A model generated the notes under the pieces. It ran no database searches. It was not told the DNA's origin and saw nothing but the letters and a program-made list of their open reading frames with translations. Position numbers and translations under genes: made by a program. 9,356 nt of DNA. Source: CAZWVR01 sp964637235. Lineage in GTDB: Bacteria > Bacteroidota > Bacteroidia > Bacteroidales > S143-33. The DNA lies in contig CAZWVR010000090.1 of NCBI GenBank assembly GCA_964637235.1, positions 1 to 9,356 on the forward strand. Reading direction: 5' to 3'. Shown piece by piece: positions 1 through 6,052 of the stretch. Each line of letters starts with the position of its first letter. The first letter of the stretch is position 1.

Positions 1-1
1 T

Positions 2-319
2 TATCAATATCGGGGTTATAGTGTAATTCATACATTACAGATGTGGCCAAGTGTCAGGAGGGGAGAGGAAAGGAATATTTTCCCATATCAGGAGGAAGCT
101 GATGTAATGTTTAATTCCGCTTTGACATACGAATTAGGTGTATTAAAACGATATGTAGAACCTTTATTGAAAGAGGTGCCAGAAACGGAATATTATTATT
201 CTGAGGCTCGTCGTTTGCTAAAATTTCTTTCATATTTTGTGCCTATAAAGGAAGATTACGAGATACCTCCTACATCTATATTAAGGGAGTTTTTAAGTGG
301 TAGTTCTTTTAAATATTGA
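2..319 (+). CDS. Nucleoside (uridine-type) kinase, C-terminal part only
   Basis: This is the last 105 residues of a protein whose reading frame is already open at the left window edge (frame beginning at base 2), so the start lies outside. The residues around MWPSVRRGEE, then NIFPYQEEADVMFNS, then the YELGVLKRYVEPLL stretch match my memory of the C-terminus of the long Bacteroidota nucleoside kinase family. In that family an N-terminal TGS/threonyl-tRNA-synthetase-like part precedes a uridine kinase/phosphoribulokinase domain. Known family role: phosphorylation of a nucleoside such as uridine in cytoplasmic salvage. The P-loop and the N-terminal domains cannot be seen here, so the substrate is inferred only. 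The gene ends with TGA at 317-319, followed by a 129-base gap before dnaN, so the two are probably separate transcription units. The ATG at 41 is internal, not the true start. Confidence 0.8.
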   Translation, partial: YQYRGYSVIHTLQMWPSVRRGEERNIFPYQEEADVMFNSALTYELGVLKRYVEPLLKEVPETEYYYSEARRLLKFLSYFVPIKEDYEIPPTSILREFLSGSSFKY

Positions 320-348
320 CTAATTAGTGTAGTTATATTGTATAAATC

Positions 349-368
349 ATTGATTATCAATCTTTTTT
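349..368 (+). terminator. Weak terminator-like hairpin after the kinase gene
   Basis: ATTGA (349-353) and TCAAT (357-361) form a 5-bp stem with a 3-base loop, followed at once by CTTTTTT (362-368). It sits 29 bases after the kinase stop codon, where a terminator would be expected. The stem is short and AT-rich, so this is a weak candidate. Confidence 0.25.
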
Positions 369-417
369 ATTATTTGACATTATTCAAAAATATTTTTTTA
401 TACAATTGAGATTTTTC

Positions 418-425
418 TATTTTTG
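418..425 (+). promoter_or_regulatory. Bacteroidota-type -7 promoter element upstream of dnaN
   Basis: The octamer TATTTTTG matches the Bacteroidota primary sigma -7 consensus TAnnTTTG exactly and lies 23 bases before the dnaN ATG. No good TTG/TTTG -33 element is visible at 19-21 bases upstream; only a T-run is there. The implied leader is short (under 20 bases). The AT-rich context makes chance matches fairly likely. Confidence 0.5.
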
Positions 426-448
426 TATTCAATAAAAAAACTACAAAT

Positions 449-1573
449 ATGAAATTTATAGCTTCAAAAAATGAATTGCTTAGTAATCTTCAGGCATTAA
501 TTAAAGTTGTGCCAACCAGAGCAACGATACCTGCAATTGAAAATTTTTTATTTGAAATTTCAGGGAATGTACTAAAAATTACAGCAACAGATATAGAAAC
601 AACTCTGACTACCAAAATGGATTTGGAACTTGTGGAAGGAAATGGGAAAGTCAGTGTTGGAGCACGTAAATTGATGGATATTCTCAAAGAGTTTCCAGAA
701 CAACCTTTGACATTTGAATTTAATCTTGATAATCAGGAATTTAATATTATAACAGAATCTGGAAAGTACACATTGCCCACATTTGATGGGGAAGATTTTC
801 CAACTCCGGCAGAACTTGACGAGAATGAAACAACAGAATTTTCTATTCCTGCTGATGTTTTATACAGATCTATATCTAAGACGTTTTTTGCTATCGGAGA
901 AGATGAACTCCGACCACAATTAACAGGTATTTTTATCCAACTTAAAAGTGATGGGCTTACTTTTGTCTCTACTGATGCCCATAAATTGGTACGTTTTAAA
1001 CGTATGGATTTTACTTTTGAAGAGGAATCTTCTTTTATTTTACCGAAAAAGCCCGCTGAGCTGATTCGTACTATAACCGCTAAAATAGAGGATGATATAA
1101 TTATAAAGTTTGATAAGAAAAATGTAATATTTCAATTACCTAATTTTACACTATCAGCAAGGCTTATAGCTGGTCAATATCCTGATTATGAGGCAATAAT
1201 TCCAATAAATAATGATAAAAAAGTGGATATTGATAGAGAGAGTTTATTGGGTACTATTCGGCGTGTTTCATTATTTGCTAATGAAGCCTCAAAGCTTGTA
1301 AAATTTAAGTTTGAAAACGATAGTGTTGAAATTTCAGCCCAGGATATTGATTTTTCTACTTCTGCATATGAAAAATTGCCATGTAGATATGAAGGTCAAC
1401 CTATTGAAATTGGATTTAAATCTACCTTTTTAATTGAAATTCTTTCAAATTTAGAGGCTGCCCAAGTGACGATATCTATGAGTAATCCAGAACAAGCTGC
1501 ATTAGTATATCCGACTGTACCTGAATATGAGGAGGAAGACGAGTTGATGTTAGTTATGCCATTAAGTTTATAG
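449..1573 (+). CDS. dnaN: DNA polymerase III subunit beta (sliding clamp)
   Basis: The 374-residue product has the usual length and layout of the bacterial beta clamp, a ring-forming dimer with three repeated domains per subunit that tethers DNA polymerase III and other partners to DNA. Visible family features are the N-terminal MKFIASKNELL start, the ATDIETTLTT segment near residues 49-58, the FPTPAE turn after YTLPTFDGED at the end of domain 1, the TDAHKLVRFKR region in domain 2, the AGQYPDYEAIIP motif in domain 3, and the C-terminal LVMPLSL. That last element resembles the conserved VMPMR(L) end that forms part of the partner-binding pocket. The start is the ATG at 449, with no upstream in-frame alternative needed. 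No dnaA or recF lies beside it; dnaN separated from dnaA is common in Bacteroidota as I recall. It is flanked by its own promoter candidate and a strong terminator, suggesting a single-gene unit. No anomalies were seen. Confidence 0.97.
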   Translation: MKFIASKNELLSNLQALIKVVPTRATIPAIENFLFEISGNVLKITATDIETTLTTKMDLELVEGNGKVSVGARKLMDILKEFPEQPLTFEFNLDNQEFNIITESGKYTLPTFDGEDFPTPAELDENETTEFSIPADVLYRSISKTFFAIGEDELRPQLTGIFIQLKSDGLTFVSTDAHKLVRFKRMDFTFEEESSFILPKKPAELIRTITAKIEDDIIIKFDKKNVIFQLPNFTLSARLIAGQYPDYEAIIPINNDKKVDIDRESLLGTIRRVSLFANEASKLVKFKFENDSVEISAQDIDFSTSAYEKLPCRYEGQPIEIGFKSTFLIEILSNLEAAQVTISMSNPEQAALVYPTVPEYEEEDELMLVMPLSL

Positions 1574-1594
1574 GAATAGGTATATCCAATAATC

Positions 1595-1639
1595 AGGGGA
1601 ATAAAGCGGTTATTTATTGCCGTTTTTTCCCCTTTTTTT
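1595..1639 (+). terminator. Intrinsic terminator of dnaN
   Basis: A hairpin starts 21 bases after the dnaN stop. The 5' arm is AGGGGAATAAAGCGG (1595-1609) and the 3' arm is CCGTTTTTTCCCCT (1620-1633), giving about 14 pairs including one G-T wobble, with one bulged T and a 10-base loop. It runs directly into a T-tract (1633-1639) and further T-rich sequence to about 1657. This is a textbook rho-independent terminator. Confidence 0.85.
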
Positions 1640-1682
1640 ATTTTCTTCTTTTTTAAGCTTTTAACAAATATGATAAAAAACA

Positions 1683-1713
1683 TTGTTTCCTTGTCAAATA
1701 TTTTGTACTTTTG
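1683..1713 (+). promoter_or_regulatory. Bacteroidota promoter for the DUF1599 unit
   Basis: TACTTTTG at 1706-1713 is an exact match to the -7 consensus TAnnTTTG, and a TTG (1683-1685) lies 20 bases upstream, which fits the -33 element. The match ends only 12 bases before the ATG at 1726. With a start site a few bases downstream of the element, the mRNA leader would be very short. Confidence 0.6.
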
Positions 1714-1725
1714 AGAAAAACATTT

Positions 1726-2262
1726 ATGAATACAGCAGAGGAATATGATAAAATAATATCAGTTTGTGAGGATATTTATCGTAAAAAATTGCAGGATTAT
1801 GGTCCTGCCTGGCGTATATTACGCCCGGAGTCATTAACAGATCAAATATATATAAAAGCTAATAGAATTCGTAATATTCAAATTACAGGTAAAAATTTAG
1901 TAAATGAGGGCATAAAAACTGAATTTATCGGAATAATAAATTATTCAATAATTGCATTGATTCAGCTTGAATTAGGTTTTGCAGATAAAGTTGATATTGA
2001 TAATGAAAAAGCTCTTGAACTATATCGTAAATATTTTGAAAAAGCTAAGGAATTAATGTTAAAAAAGAATCATGACTACGGTGAAGCTTGGCGTCAAATG
2101 CGTATAAGTAGCTTTACAGATTTAATTCTGATGAAAATATTCAGAATTAAGCAAATAGAGGATAATAAAGGCAAAACTGTTGCTTCCGAAGGTATTGACG
2201 CAAATTATTATGATATAATCAATTACTCTGTTTTTGCTTTAATTAAACTTATTTTTCAATGA
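1726..2262 (+). CDS. DUF1599 domain protein with two tandem copies of the domain
   Basis: The protein has 178 residues from the ATG at 1726. An in-frame TTG at 1711 overlaps the -7 promoter element and is a less likely start. Two homologous halves are visible. Residues about 19-81 contain DYGPAWR (24-30), then LTDQIYIKANRI, NEGI and the INYSIIALIQL helix. Residues about 112-175 repeat the order with DYGEAWR (117-123), FTDLILMKIFRI, SEGI and INYSVFALIKL. The offset is 93 residues. This matches the DUF1599 family (Pfam PF07659, which I recall also being called nucleotide-modification-associated domain 1), common in Bacteroidota in this doubled form. The biochemical role is not established to my knowledge; the all-helical look and DYG/AW motifs suggest a soluble cytoplasmic protein. 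It overlaps the next gene by 4 bases (ATGA), so the two are translationally coupled. Family assignment is confident, function unknown. Confidence 0.88.
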   Translation: MNTAEEYDKIISVCEDIYRKKLQDYGPAWRILRPESLTDQIYIKANRIRNIQITGKNLVNEGIKTEFIGIINYSIIALIQLELGFADKVDIDNEKALELYRKYFEKAKELMLKKNHDYGEAWRQMRISSFTDLILMKIFRIKQIEDNKGKTVASEGIDANYYDIINYSVFALIKLIFQ

Positions 2263-3377
2263 AGTTTTTATATAAAATTAGTAGAATAATTTTAGGCTTA
2301 GTTTTTATAGTTTCTGGCTTTTTAAAAGCGGTAGATCCCTTAGGAACGACATTTAAGCTTTCCGATTATTTTGTTCATGTTTTCGGTTTAGGAGAAATGT
2401 TTTCTTTTGCTTTAATTTTATCATTTTTATTGAATGCAATAGAGTTTTCCCTCGGAGTTATGTTGCTTTTTAATTTATTCCCCAAATTAAGTTCATGGTT
2501 ATTTTGGGCTCTGATGGCAATTTTTACTCCGTTAACTTTATATTTGGCAATAAAGAATCCTATTACTGATTGTGGCTGTTTTGGTGATGCTATTAAATTA
2601 AGTAATTGGCAGACATTTTGGAAAAATATTATTTTCATTATTCTGTTTTTGCCTTTTCAATTTATGAAAAATAGATTTCCTCCTCGTTTTTCTTTAAAAT
2701 GTCGTAAATTTATTCTTACCGTAACAGTGCTTTTGATATTTTCTTTTGAATTATACAATTATAATTATTTGCCGATTATAGATTTTAGACCCTATAAAGT
2801 TGGTGTTAATATTCCAGAAGCTATGGCAATTCCTGCCGATGCTCCTAAGGATGAATATCAAACAATATTGATCTATAAAAATAAACGCACGGGAGAAGTT
2901 AGGGAATTTACCGAGGAAAATTATCCATGGCAAGATACCAATTGGATGTGGCTTGATACAAAAACAAAATTGATAAAGAAAGGTTATCAGCCTCCTATAC
3001 ATGACTTTGCAATAGTGGATAGCTCTGGCAATGATATCACTGATTCTGTTTTGCATTTGCCTTATGCTATTCTAATTATTACTTATGATATTACCAAAGC
3101 TAATATAAGAGGCATAAGAAAAATTAAAAATTTAATCCCGAGACTCGCTTCTAATTTGCATGCTTCTGTTTTTTGGCTATCAGGTTCATCAGATAAAGAA
3201 AATCAGAAAATAAAAACTAAATTTGATTTACATTTTAGTTTTTTTTCCACAGATCAGACTGCTTTAAAAACTTTTATACGTGCTAATCCAGGAATTGTAA
3301 TTTTGAAAAATGGAACTATTTATAAAAAATTTCATTATCATACATTAAATAAGCATATTATTTCTAAAATAAATTGA
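2259..3377 (+). CDS. BT_3928-like DoxX/MauE-type membrane protein with thioredoxin-like C-terminus
   Basis: The product has 372 residues. Hydrophobic segments near residues 7-24, 46-72, 77-98, 122-138 and 149-166 suggest a five-helix membrane part. Within it, SGFLKAVDPLGT (19-30) and CGCFGDAIKLSNWQTFWKN (105-123) are the hallmark motifs of the DoxX/MauE-like family. The part after about residue 170 is hydrophilic and probably extracytoplasmic. Its end (about 265-370: YAILIITYDITKA, then ASVFWLSGS, then GIVILKNGTIYKKFH) resembles a thioredoxin fold but has no CxxC; the only cysteines are C105, C107 and C148. MauE-like proteins are linked to disulfide or redox handling at the membrane, but a role for this family is inferred only. 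The gene starts inside the stop of the DUF1599 gene (ATGA overlap), a pairing I recall as recurrent in Bacteroidota, where a triosephosphate isomerase gene often follows; here a DUF2905 gene follows instead. Confidence 0.82.
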   Translation: MKFLYKISRIILGLVFIVSGFLKAVDPLGTTFKLSDYFVHVFGLGEMFSFALILSFLLNAIEFSLGVMLLFNLFPKLSSWLFWALMAIFTPLTLYLAIKNPITDCGCFGDAIKLSNWQTFWKNIIFIILFLPFQFMKNRFPPRFSLKCRKFILTVTVLLIFSFELYNYNYLPIIDFRPYKVGVNIPEAMAIPADAPKDEYQTILIYKNKRTGEVREFTEENYPWQDTNWMWLDTKTKLIKKGYQPPIHDFAIVDSSGNDITDSVLHLPYAILIITYDITKANIRGIRKIKNLIPRLASNLHASVFWLSGSSDKENQKIKTKFDLHFSFFSTDQTALKTFIRANPGIVILKNGTIYKKFHYHTLNKHIISKIN

Positions 3378-3379
3378 TA

Positions 3380-3604
3380 ATGAATACATTGGGTAAATTT
3401 CTGGTAGTTATAGGTTTACTAATTTTAGTAATAGGAATAGCAATTTTAATATTTGGAAATATTTTTTCTTGGTTTGGCAAACTGCCCGGAGACATAAAAA
3501 TTCAAAAAGAGAATTTTACTTTTTATGCGCCTATTACAAGTATGATACTTATAAGTGTTATATTGAGCCTTATTATCAATTTTATAATGAAACTTTTTAA
3601 ATAA
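3380..3604 (+). CDS. DUF2905 family small membrane protein
   Basis: The protein has 74 residues starting at the ATG at 3380, two bases after the preceding stop. A TTG at 3374 overlaps that stop and is a less likely start. It has two hydrophobic segments (about residues 5-33 and 50-72) around a short polar loop with the sequence GKLPGDIKIQKENFTFYAP. The LPGDI...F.FY.P pattern is the signature of the DUF2905 family as I know it. Such proteins are small, two-helix, inner-membrane proteins of unknown function. It is probably the last gene of the DUF1599 unit, since a new promoter candidate follows it. No terminator was seen between it and the next gene. Confidence 0.85.
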   Translation: MNTLGKFLVVIGLLILVIGIAILIFGNIFSWFGKLPGDIKIQKENFTFYAPITSMILISVILSLIINFIMKLFK

Positions 3605-3617
3605 AACTTCTATTTTT

Positions 3618-3625
3618 TATTTTTG
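3618..3625 (+). promoter_or_regulatory. Bacteroidota-type -7 element before the small membrane protein genes
   Basis: TATTTTTG fits TAnnTTTG exactly and ends 8 bases before the ATG at 3634, so a transcript from here would be almost leaderless. A T-run (3594-3598) rather than a TTG stands near -33. Chance occurrence in this AT-rich gap is possible. Confidence 0.45.
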
Positions 3626-3633
3626 CATAAAAA

Positions 3634-3957
3634 ATGTTCCACAATTTATTTGGTCTGCCCATTTCCATTGTCATAAAAAGTTATATATTTTTCTTTTTTT
3701 GTTTTGTTTTATTTCGTTTTATCCGATATACTATAAAATTTTTTGTAGAAAAGGATAAACTTCTGTTGATAGTGTTTACAATATCAGAAATAAGTTTTTG
3801 GTTAATTTCTTTTATTTGGATAGTAAAGATGTTTACTCAAAATTTATTTTTCTATTTCTTAATATTGTTTTTCGTTTTAGTATTTAGTTTTTTAGGATGG
3901 TTAAAATTAAAAATTTTATATTTAAGATTGTTAAGAAAATTAAATAAAGAATTGTAA
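3634..3957 (+). CDS. Unrecognised small membrane protein (107 aa)
   Basis: I do not recognise this protein. It begins at the ATG at 3634 and is dominated by hydrophobic residues, with three likely membrane segments near residues 9-36, 42-64 and 68-92. A basic tail rich in lysine, arginine and leucine (around LRLLRKLNKEL) would sit in the cytoplasm by the positive-inside rule. There is no cysteine pair, no signal for lipidation and no known motif. It lies 29 bases after the DUF2905 gene and 10 bases before another small membrane protein gene, so the two are probably co-transcribed with the PLP enzyme further on. Composition is AT-rich (many Phe, Ile, Leu, Lys), like the neighbours. It could be a poorly conserved lineage protein; the long open frame, tight spacing and coherent membrane topology make it a likely real gene. 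Confidence 0.62.
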   Translation: MFHNLFGLPISIVIKSYIFFFFCFVLFRFIRYTIKFFVEKDKLLLIVFTISEISFWLISFIWIVKMFTQNLFFYFLILFFVLVFSFLGWLKLKILYLRLLRKLNKEL

Positions 3958-3967
3958 GTTTCTTAAA

Positions 3968-4168
3968 ATGAAGCTATTGAAGCATAGTTTGAGAATAATA
4001 ATATCAGCTTTATTAGGTTTTTGGATAATTAAGTATATAGAATTTGACGCATTTCTTAATATTTTGATGTTTTTCTTGATATATATTATTGTAAGTTTCA
4101 TCTTAGAATTCATTTTTAATAAAATAAAACCTGTTGACAATGGAGATAAATCTTCAAAAACATTTTGA
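3968..4168 (+). CDS. Unrecognised small membrane protein (66 aa)
   Basis: This is a 66-residue product with two hydrophobic segments (about residues 7-25 and 29-52) and a polar lysine/serine tail (IKPVDNGDKSSKTF). It matches no family I know. It begins 10 bases after the previous small membrane gene and its 3' end overlaps the start of the PLP enzyme gene by 29 bases in another frame, so translation may be coupled. An opposite-strand frame of similar length exists over the same bases. The + frame is preferred because of its colinear, tightly packed setting and its plausible membrane topology. Function unknown. Confidence 0.55.
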   Translation: MKLLKHSLRIIISALLGFWIIKYIEFDAFLNILMFFLIYIIVSFILEFIFNKIKPVDNGDKSSKTF

Positions 4169-5645
4169 AAAATTCAGAAATAATACAATAGGGCATAATG
4201 CTACTTTTAAAACCCCTTACGGGGAAAAACAAATGCTATATGCAGATTGGATAGCCAGTGGTAGGTTATATGCTCCAATAGAGGAAAAGATTAAAAATCT
4301 CTTTGGTCCTATGATAGGTAATACACATTCAGAAGCGAGTGAAACAGGTGTCTCGATGACCTATGCATATAGATATGCCCAAAGATTGATAAAAAAGCAT
4401 GTAAATGCCTCTGCTGATGATGTTATTATTACTGCTGGTTCAGGTATGACACGCGTCGTAAATAAATTACAACGTATTTTAGGACTTAAACTTCCGGATA
4501 CGCAGTCATATTTTTCGTATAAAACGGGTATAAATTTCGACGATTGTGTTGATAATCTGGGCAATAATAAGCCAGTAGTTTTTATAACACATATTGAACA
4601 TCATTCAAATCATACTTCTTGGCTCGAAACTATTGCAGATGTTGTGGTTATACCTCCTGCTTCGGATTTGACGGTATCTCCCGAAAATCTGCAAAAAGAA
4701 CTGGAAAAATATAAAGATAGAAAAATTAAAATAGGAGCTTTTTCAGCTGGTTCTAATGTGACTGGCTATATACCTCCATATTATGAACTTTGTAAAATTA
4801 TGCACCGCTATGGGGGAGTGTGCTTCGTTGATTTTGCTGCTTCTGCTCCCTACATTGATATTGATATGCATCCGGCCGATCCTTTAAAAAAATTGGATGC
4901 AATTTATTTCTCTCCTCATAAATTTTTAGGTGGTCCGGGTAGCGCTGCTGTTCTTGTTTTTGATAAAAAACTTTATCATAATCTTGTCCCTGATCATCCG
5001 GGCGGCGGAACTGTTAAATGGACTAATCCTTGGAATCAGCGTAGTTATATTGACGATATTGAAATTAGAGAAGACGGCGGAACTCCTGCTTTTTTACAAA
5101 CAATCCGTAGTGCTTTGGCTATTAAATTAAAAGAACAAATGAACACATTTTATATAAAAAAGAGAGAAGAGCAATTATTAGAAAAAGCTTTTAGAGAACT
5201 AACAAAAATTCCCGGATTAAAAATTTTAGCCGATAATATTACTGATAGACTGGGGGTTATTTCTTTTTATATTGAAGGTTTGCATCATAATTTGATTGTT
5301 AAGCTATTGAACGATAGATACGGTATTCAAGTTAGAGGTGGTTGTTCATGCGCTGGGACTTATGGGCATTTTCTTTTGAATATAGATAAAAATAAATCTG
5401 AAAAATTTACTTCTGAAATAGATTATGGAAATTTAAAAAATAAACCAGGTTGGGTGAGAATTTCCATTCATCCCACATTATCCGACGAACAATTACAATT
5501 TATTATTGATGCTGTTAGAGAAATTGCTATTAACTATGAGGATTGGAAACAGGATTATATTCAATCTGCTGAAACAGGAGAATGGTTTCACAAAACATAT
5601 AGGAAAGATGAGGGATATATTCAAAAATGGTTTGTTTTAGACTAA
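4140..5645 (+). CDS. Class V PLP-dependent enzyme, cysteine desulfurase/selenocysteine lyase-like
   Basis: The protein has 501 residues from the ATG at 4140; an in-frame TTG at 4134 is possible but less likely. Fold-type I features are clear: IGNTHSEASETG near residue 60, a glycine-rich ITAGSGMTR, IEHHSNHTSW with the cofactor-stacking histidine in E153-H154-H155, FVDFAASAPY with D231 expected to contact the PLP pyridine nitrogen, and YFSPHKFLGGPG with K261 as the Schiff-base lysine. The loop VRGGCSCAG (R399, C402, C404) satisfies RxGxxCA, the group II (SufS/CsdA-type) cysteine desulfurase signature, with C404 at the catalytic cysteine position. Family knowledge suggests release of sulfur (or selenium) from cysteine-type substrates, or a related aminotransferase-like reaction; the exact substrate is not shown. 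It is about 95 residues longer than SufS, and no suf or isc genes are nearby, so it is more likely a side branch than the main Fe-S supplier. It overlaps the upstream small gene by 29 bases. Confidence 0.85.
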   Translation: MEINLQKHFEKFRNNTIGHNATFKTPYGEKQMLYADWIASGRLYAPIEEKIKNLFGPMIGNTHSEASETGVSMTYAYRYAQRLIKKHVNASADDVIITAGSGMTRVVNKLQRILGLKLPDTQSYFSYKTGINFDDCVDNLGNNKPVVFITHIEHHSNHTSWLETIADVVVIPPASDLTVSPENLQKELEKYKDRKIKIGAFSAGSNVTGYIPPYYELCKIMHRYGGVCFVDFAASAPYIDIDMHPADPLKKLDAIYFSPHKFLGGPGSAAVLVFDKKLYHNLVPDHPGGGTVKWTNPWNQRSYIDDIEIREDGGTPAFLQTIRSALAIKLKEQMNTFYIKKREEQLLEKAFRELTKIPGLKILADNITDRLGVISFYIEGLHHNLIVKLLNDRYGIQVRGGCSCAGTYGHFLLNIDKNKSEKFTSEIDYGNLKNKPGWVRISIHPTLSDEQLQFIIDAVREIAINYEDWKQDYIQSAETGEWFHKTYRKDEGYIQKWFVLD

Positions 5646-5776
5646 GTTAAATTTGTCTATCTATTGCGTGATAAATGTTGGTAATGTAGGGCATATTCTG
5701 GATGGTAAATTCTGCGCAATATGTATTACATTTGGGTTTAAGTAGAAGGTATGCAAAAGCTTAATTTACAAAATTC

Positions 5777-5886
5777 CTAACCGCAAGGGGTGCAAAGGTT
5801 CGCAGAGAATTTTCCTTGGCGTTTCTTAGCGGGCTTAGCGGTTTTATTTCTAACCGCAAAGGCGTAAAGGCTCGCAAAGAGTTTTT
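5777..5886. repeat. CGCAAAG-type Bacteroidota intergenic repeat (three arms)
   Basis: Arm A begins CTAACCGCAAGGGGTGCAAA (5777 on) and continues GGTTCGCAGAGA to 5808. Arm B begins CTAACCGCAAAGGCGTAAAG (5850 on) and continues GCTCGCAAAGA to 5880. The two are direct copies differing by a few substitutions and one indel, and each ends in a T-rich stretch. Between them (5814-5845) lies an inverted version whose reverse complement starts AAAACCGCTAAGCCCGCTAA. AACCGC (5779-5784) and GCGGTT (5838-5843) can pair at the outer ends of A and the inverted arm, making a long imperfect hairpin. I recall AACCGCAAAG...CGCAAAG units as dispersed non-coding repeats in Bacteroidota genomes. Whether it is mobile, or acts in transcription termination or mRNA stability between the two flanking units, is not shown. 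Confidence 0.7.
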
Positions 5887-5959
5887 GTCCTGAAATAGGT
5901 TTACGCTTCACAATTAAAGAGGTTTGCAGGAATGTGAGCTTGTGTTCCACCAGAAAAAG

Positions 5960-5979
5960 TCTCACTGCAAAGACAGAGT
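5960..5979. repeat. Degenerate fragment of the same repeat class
   Basis: The sequence TCTCACTGCAAAGACAGAG resembles the TCACCGCAAAGACGCAGAG form of these dispersed repeats, with small changes. It lies about 80 bases after arm B of the main element. It may be a decayed copy or the far edge of a larger original unit. Confidence 0.4.
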
Positions 5980-6023
5980 ATGCTTGAATTATTTATTTTT
6001 TTCTTTATTTTTCAAAAAAATAT

Positions 6024-6031
6024 TAATTTCG
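6024..6031 (+). promoter_or_regulatory. Promoter-like -7 element of the OmpA/GIN/LRR operon
   Basis: TAATTTCG matches TAnnTTTG at 7 of 8 positions and is followed by C, giving the TTCGC ending sometimes seen in this phylum. It ends 21 bases before the ATG at 6053. No good -33 TTG is visible at the right distance, so the support is modest. Confidence 0.35.
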
Positions 6032-6052
6032 CAGTAATTAAAAAATTTTCTT

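Larger units (their letters stand above)
5646..6052. other. 407-base gene-free region with a degenerate repeat element
   Basis: No convincing gene lies here. Bases 5646-5776 show nothing I can name. Bases 5777-5886 hold a GC-richer repeat (52 of 110 bases are G or C by my count, well above the flanks) with two direct arms and one inverted arm. A further relic of the same kind lies at about 5960-5979. Bases 6000-6052 are very AT-rich and hold the promoter candidate for the following operon. A 62-codon frame on the minus strand (5777-5965) is made of repeat sequence and is not a supported gene. No clear terminator for the PLP enzyme gene was found. Confidence 0.8.

Noticed and set aside
1396..1683. 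95-codon minus-strand frame over the dnaN 3' end and terminator
   Set aside because: It is the shadow of dnaN plus the terminator's T-rich run read backwards as poly-lysine; no support.
3940..4140. 66-codon minus-strand frame opposite the small membrane gene at 3968
   Set aside because: It is of similar length but is not colinear with the operon and has no promoter or coherent topology; the + frame fits better.
4930..5130. 66-codon + strand frame inside the PLP enzyme gene
   Set aside because: It is a different frame of a well-supported gene; its hydrophobicity comes from AT-rich sequence.
5777..5965. 62-codon minus-strand frame over the intergenic region
   Set aside because: Most of it is translated CGCAAAG repeat sequence, it matches no known protein type, and it opposes the direction of all neighbours.
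5646..6052. Possible tRNA or other structured RNA gene in the gene-free stretch
   Set aside because: No cloverleaf or TTCGAAT-type T-arm pattern was found; the GC-richer part is explained by the repeat arms.
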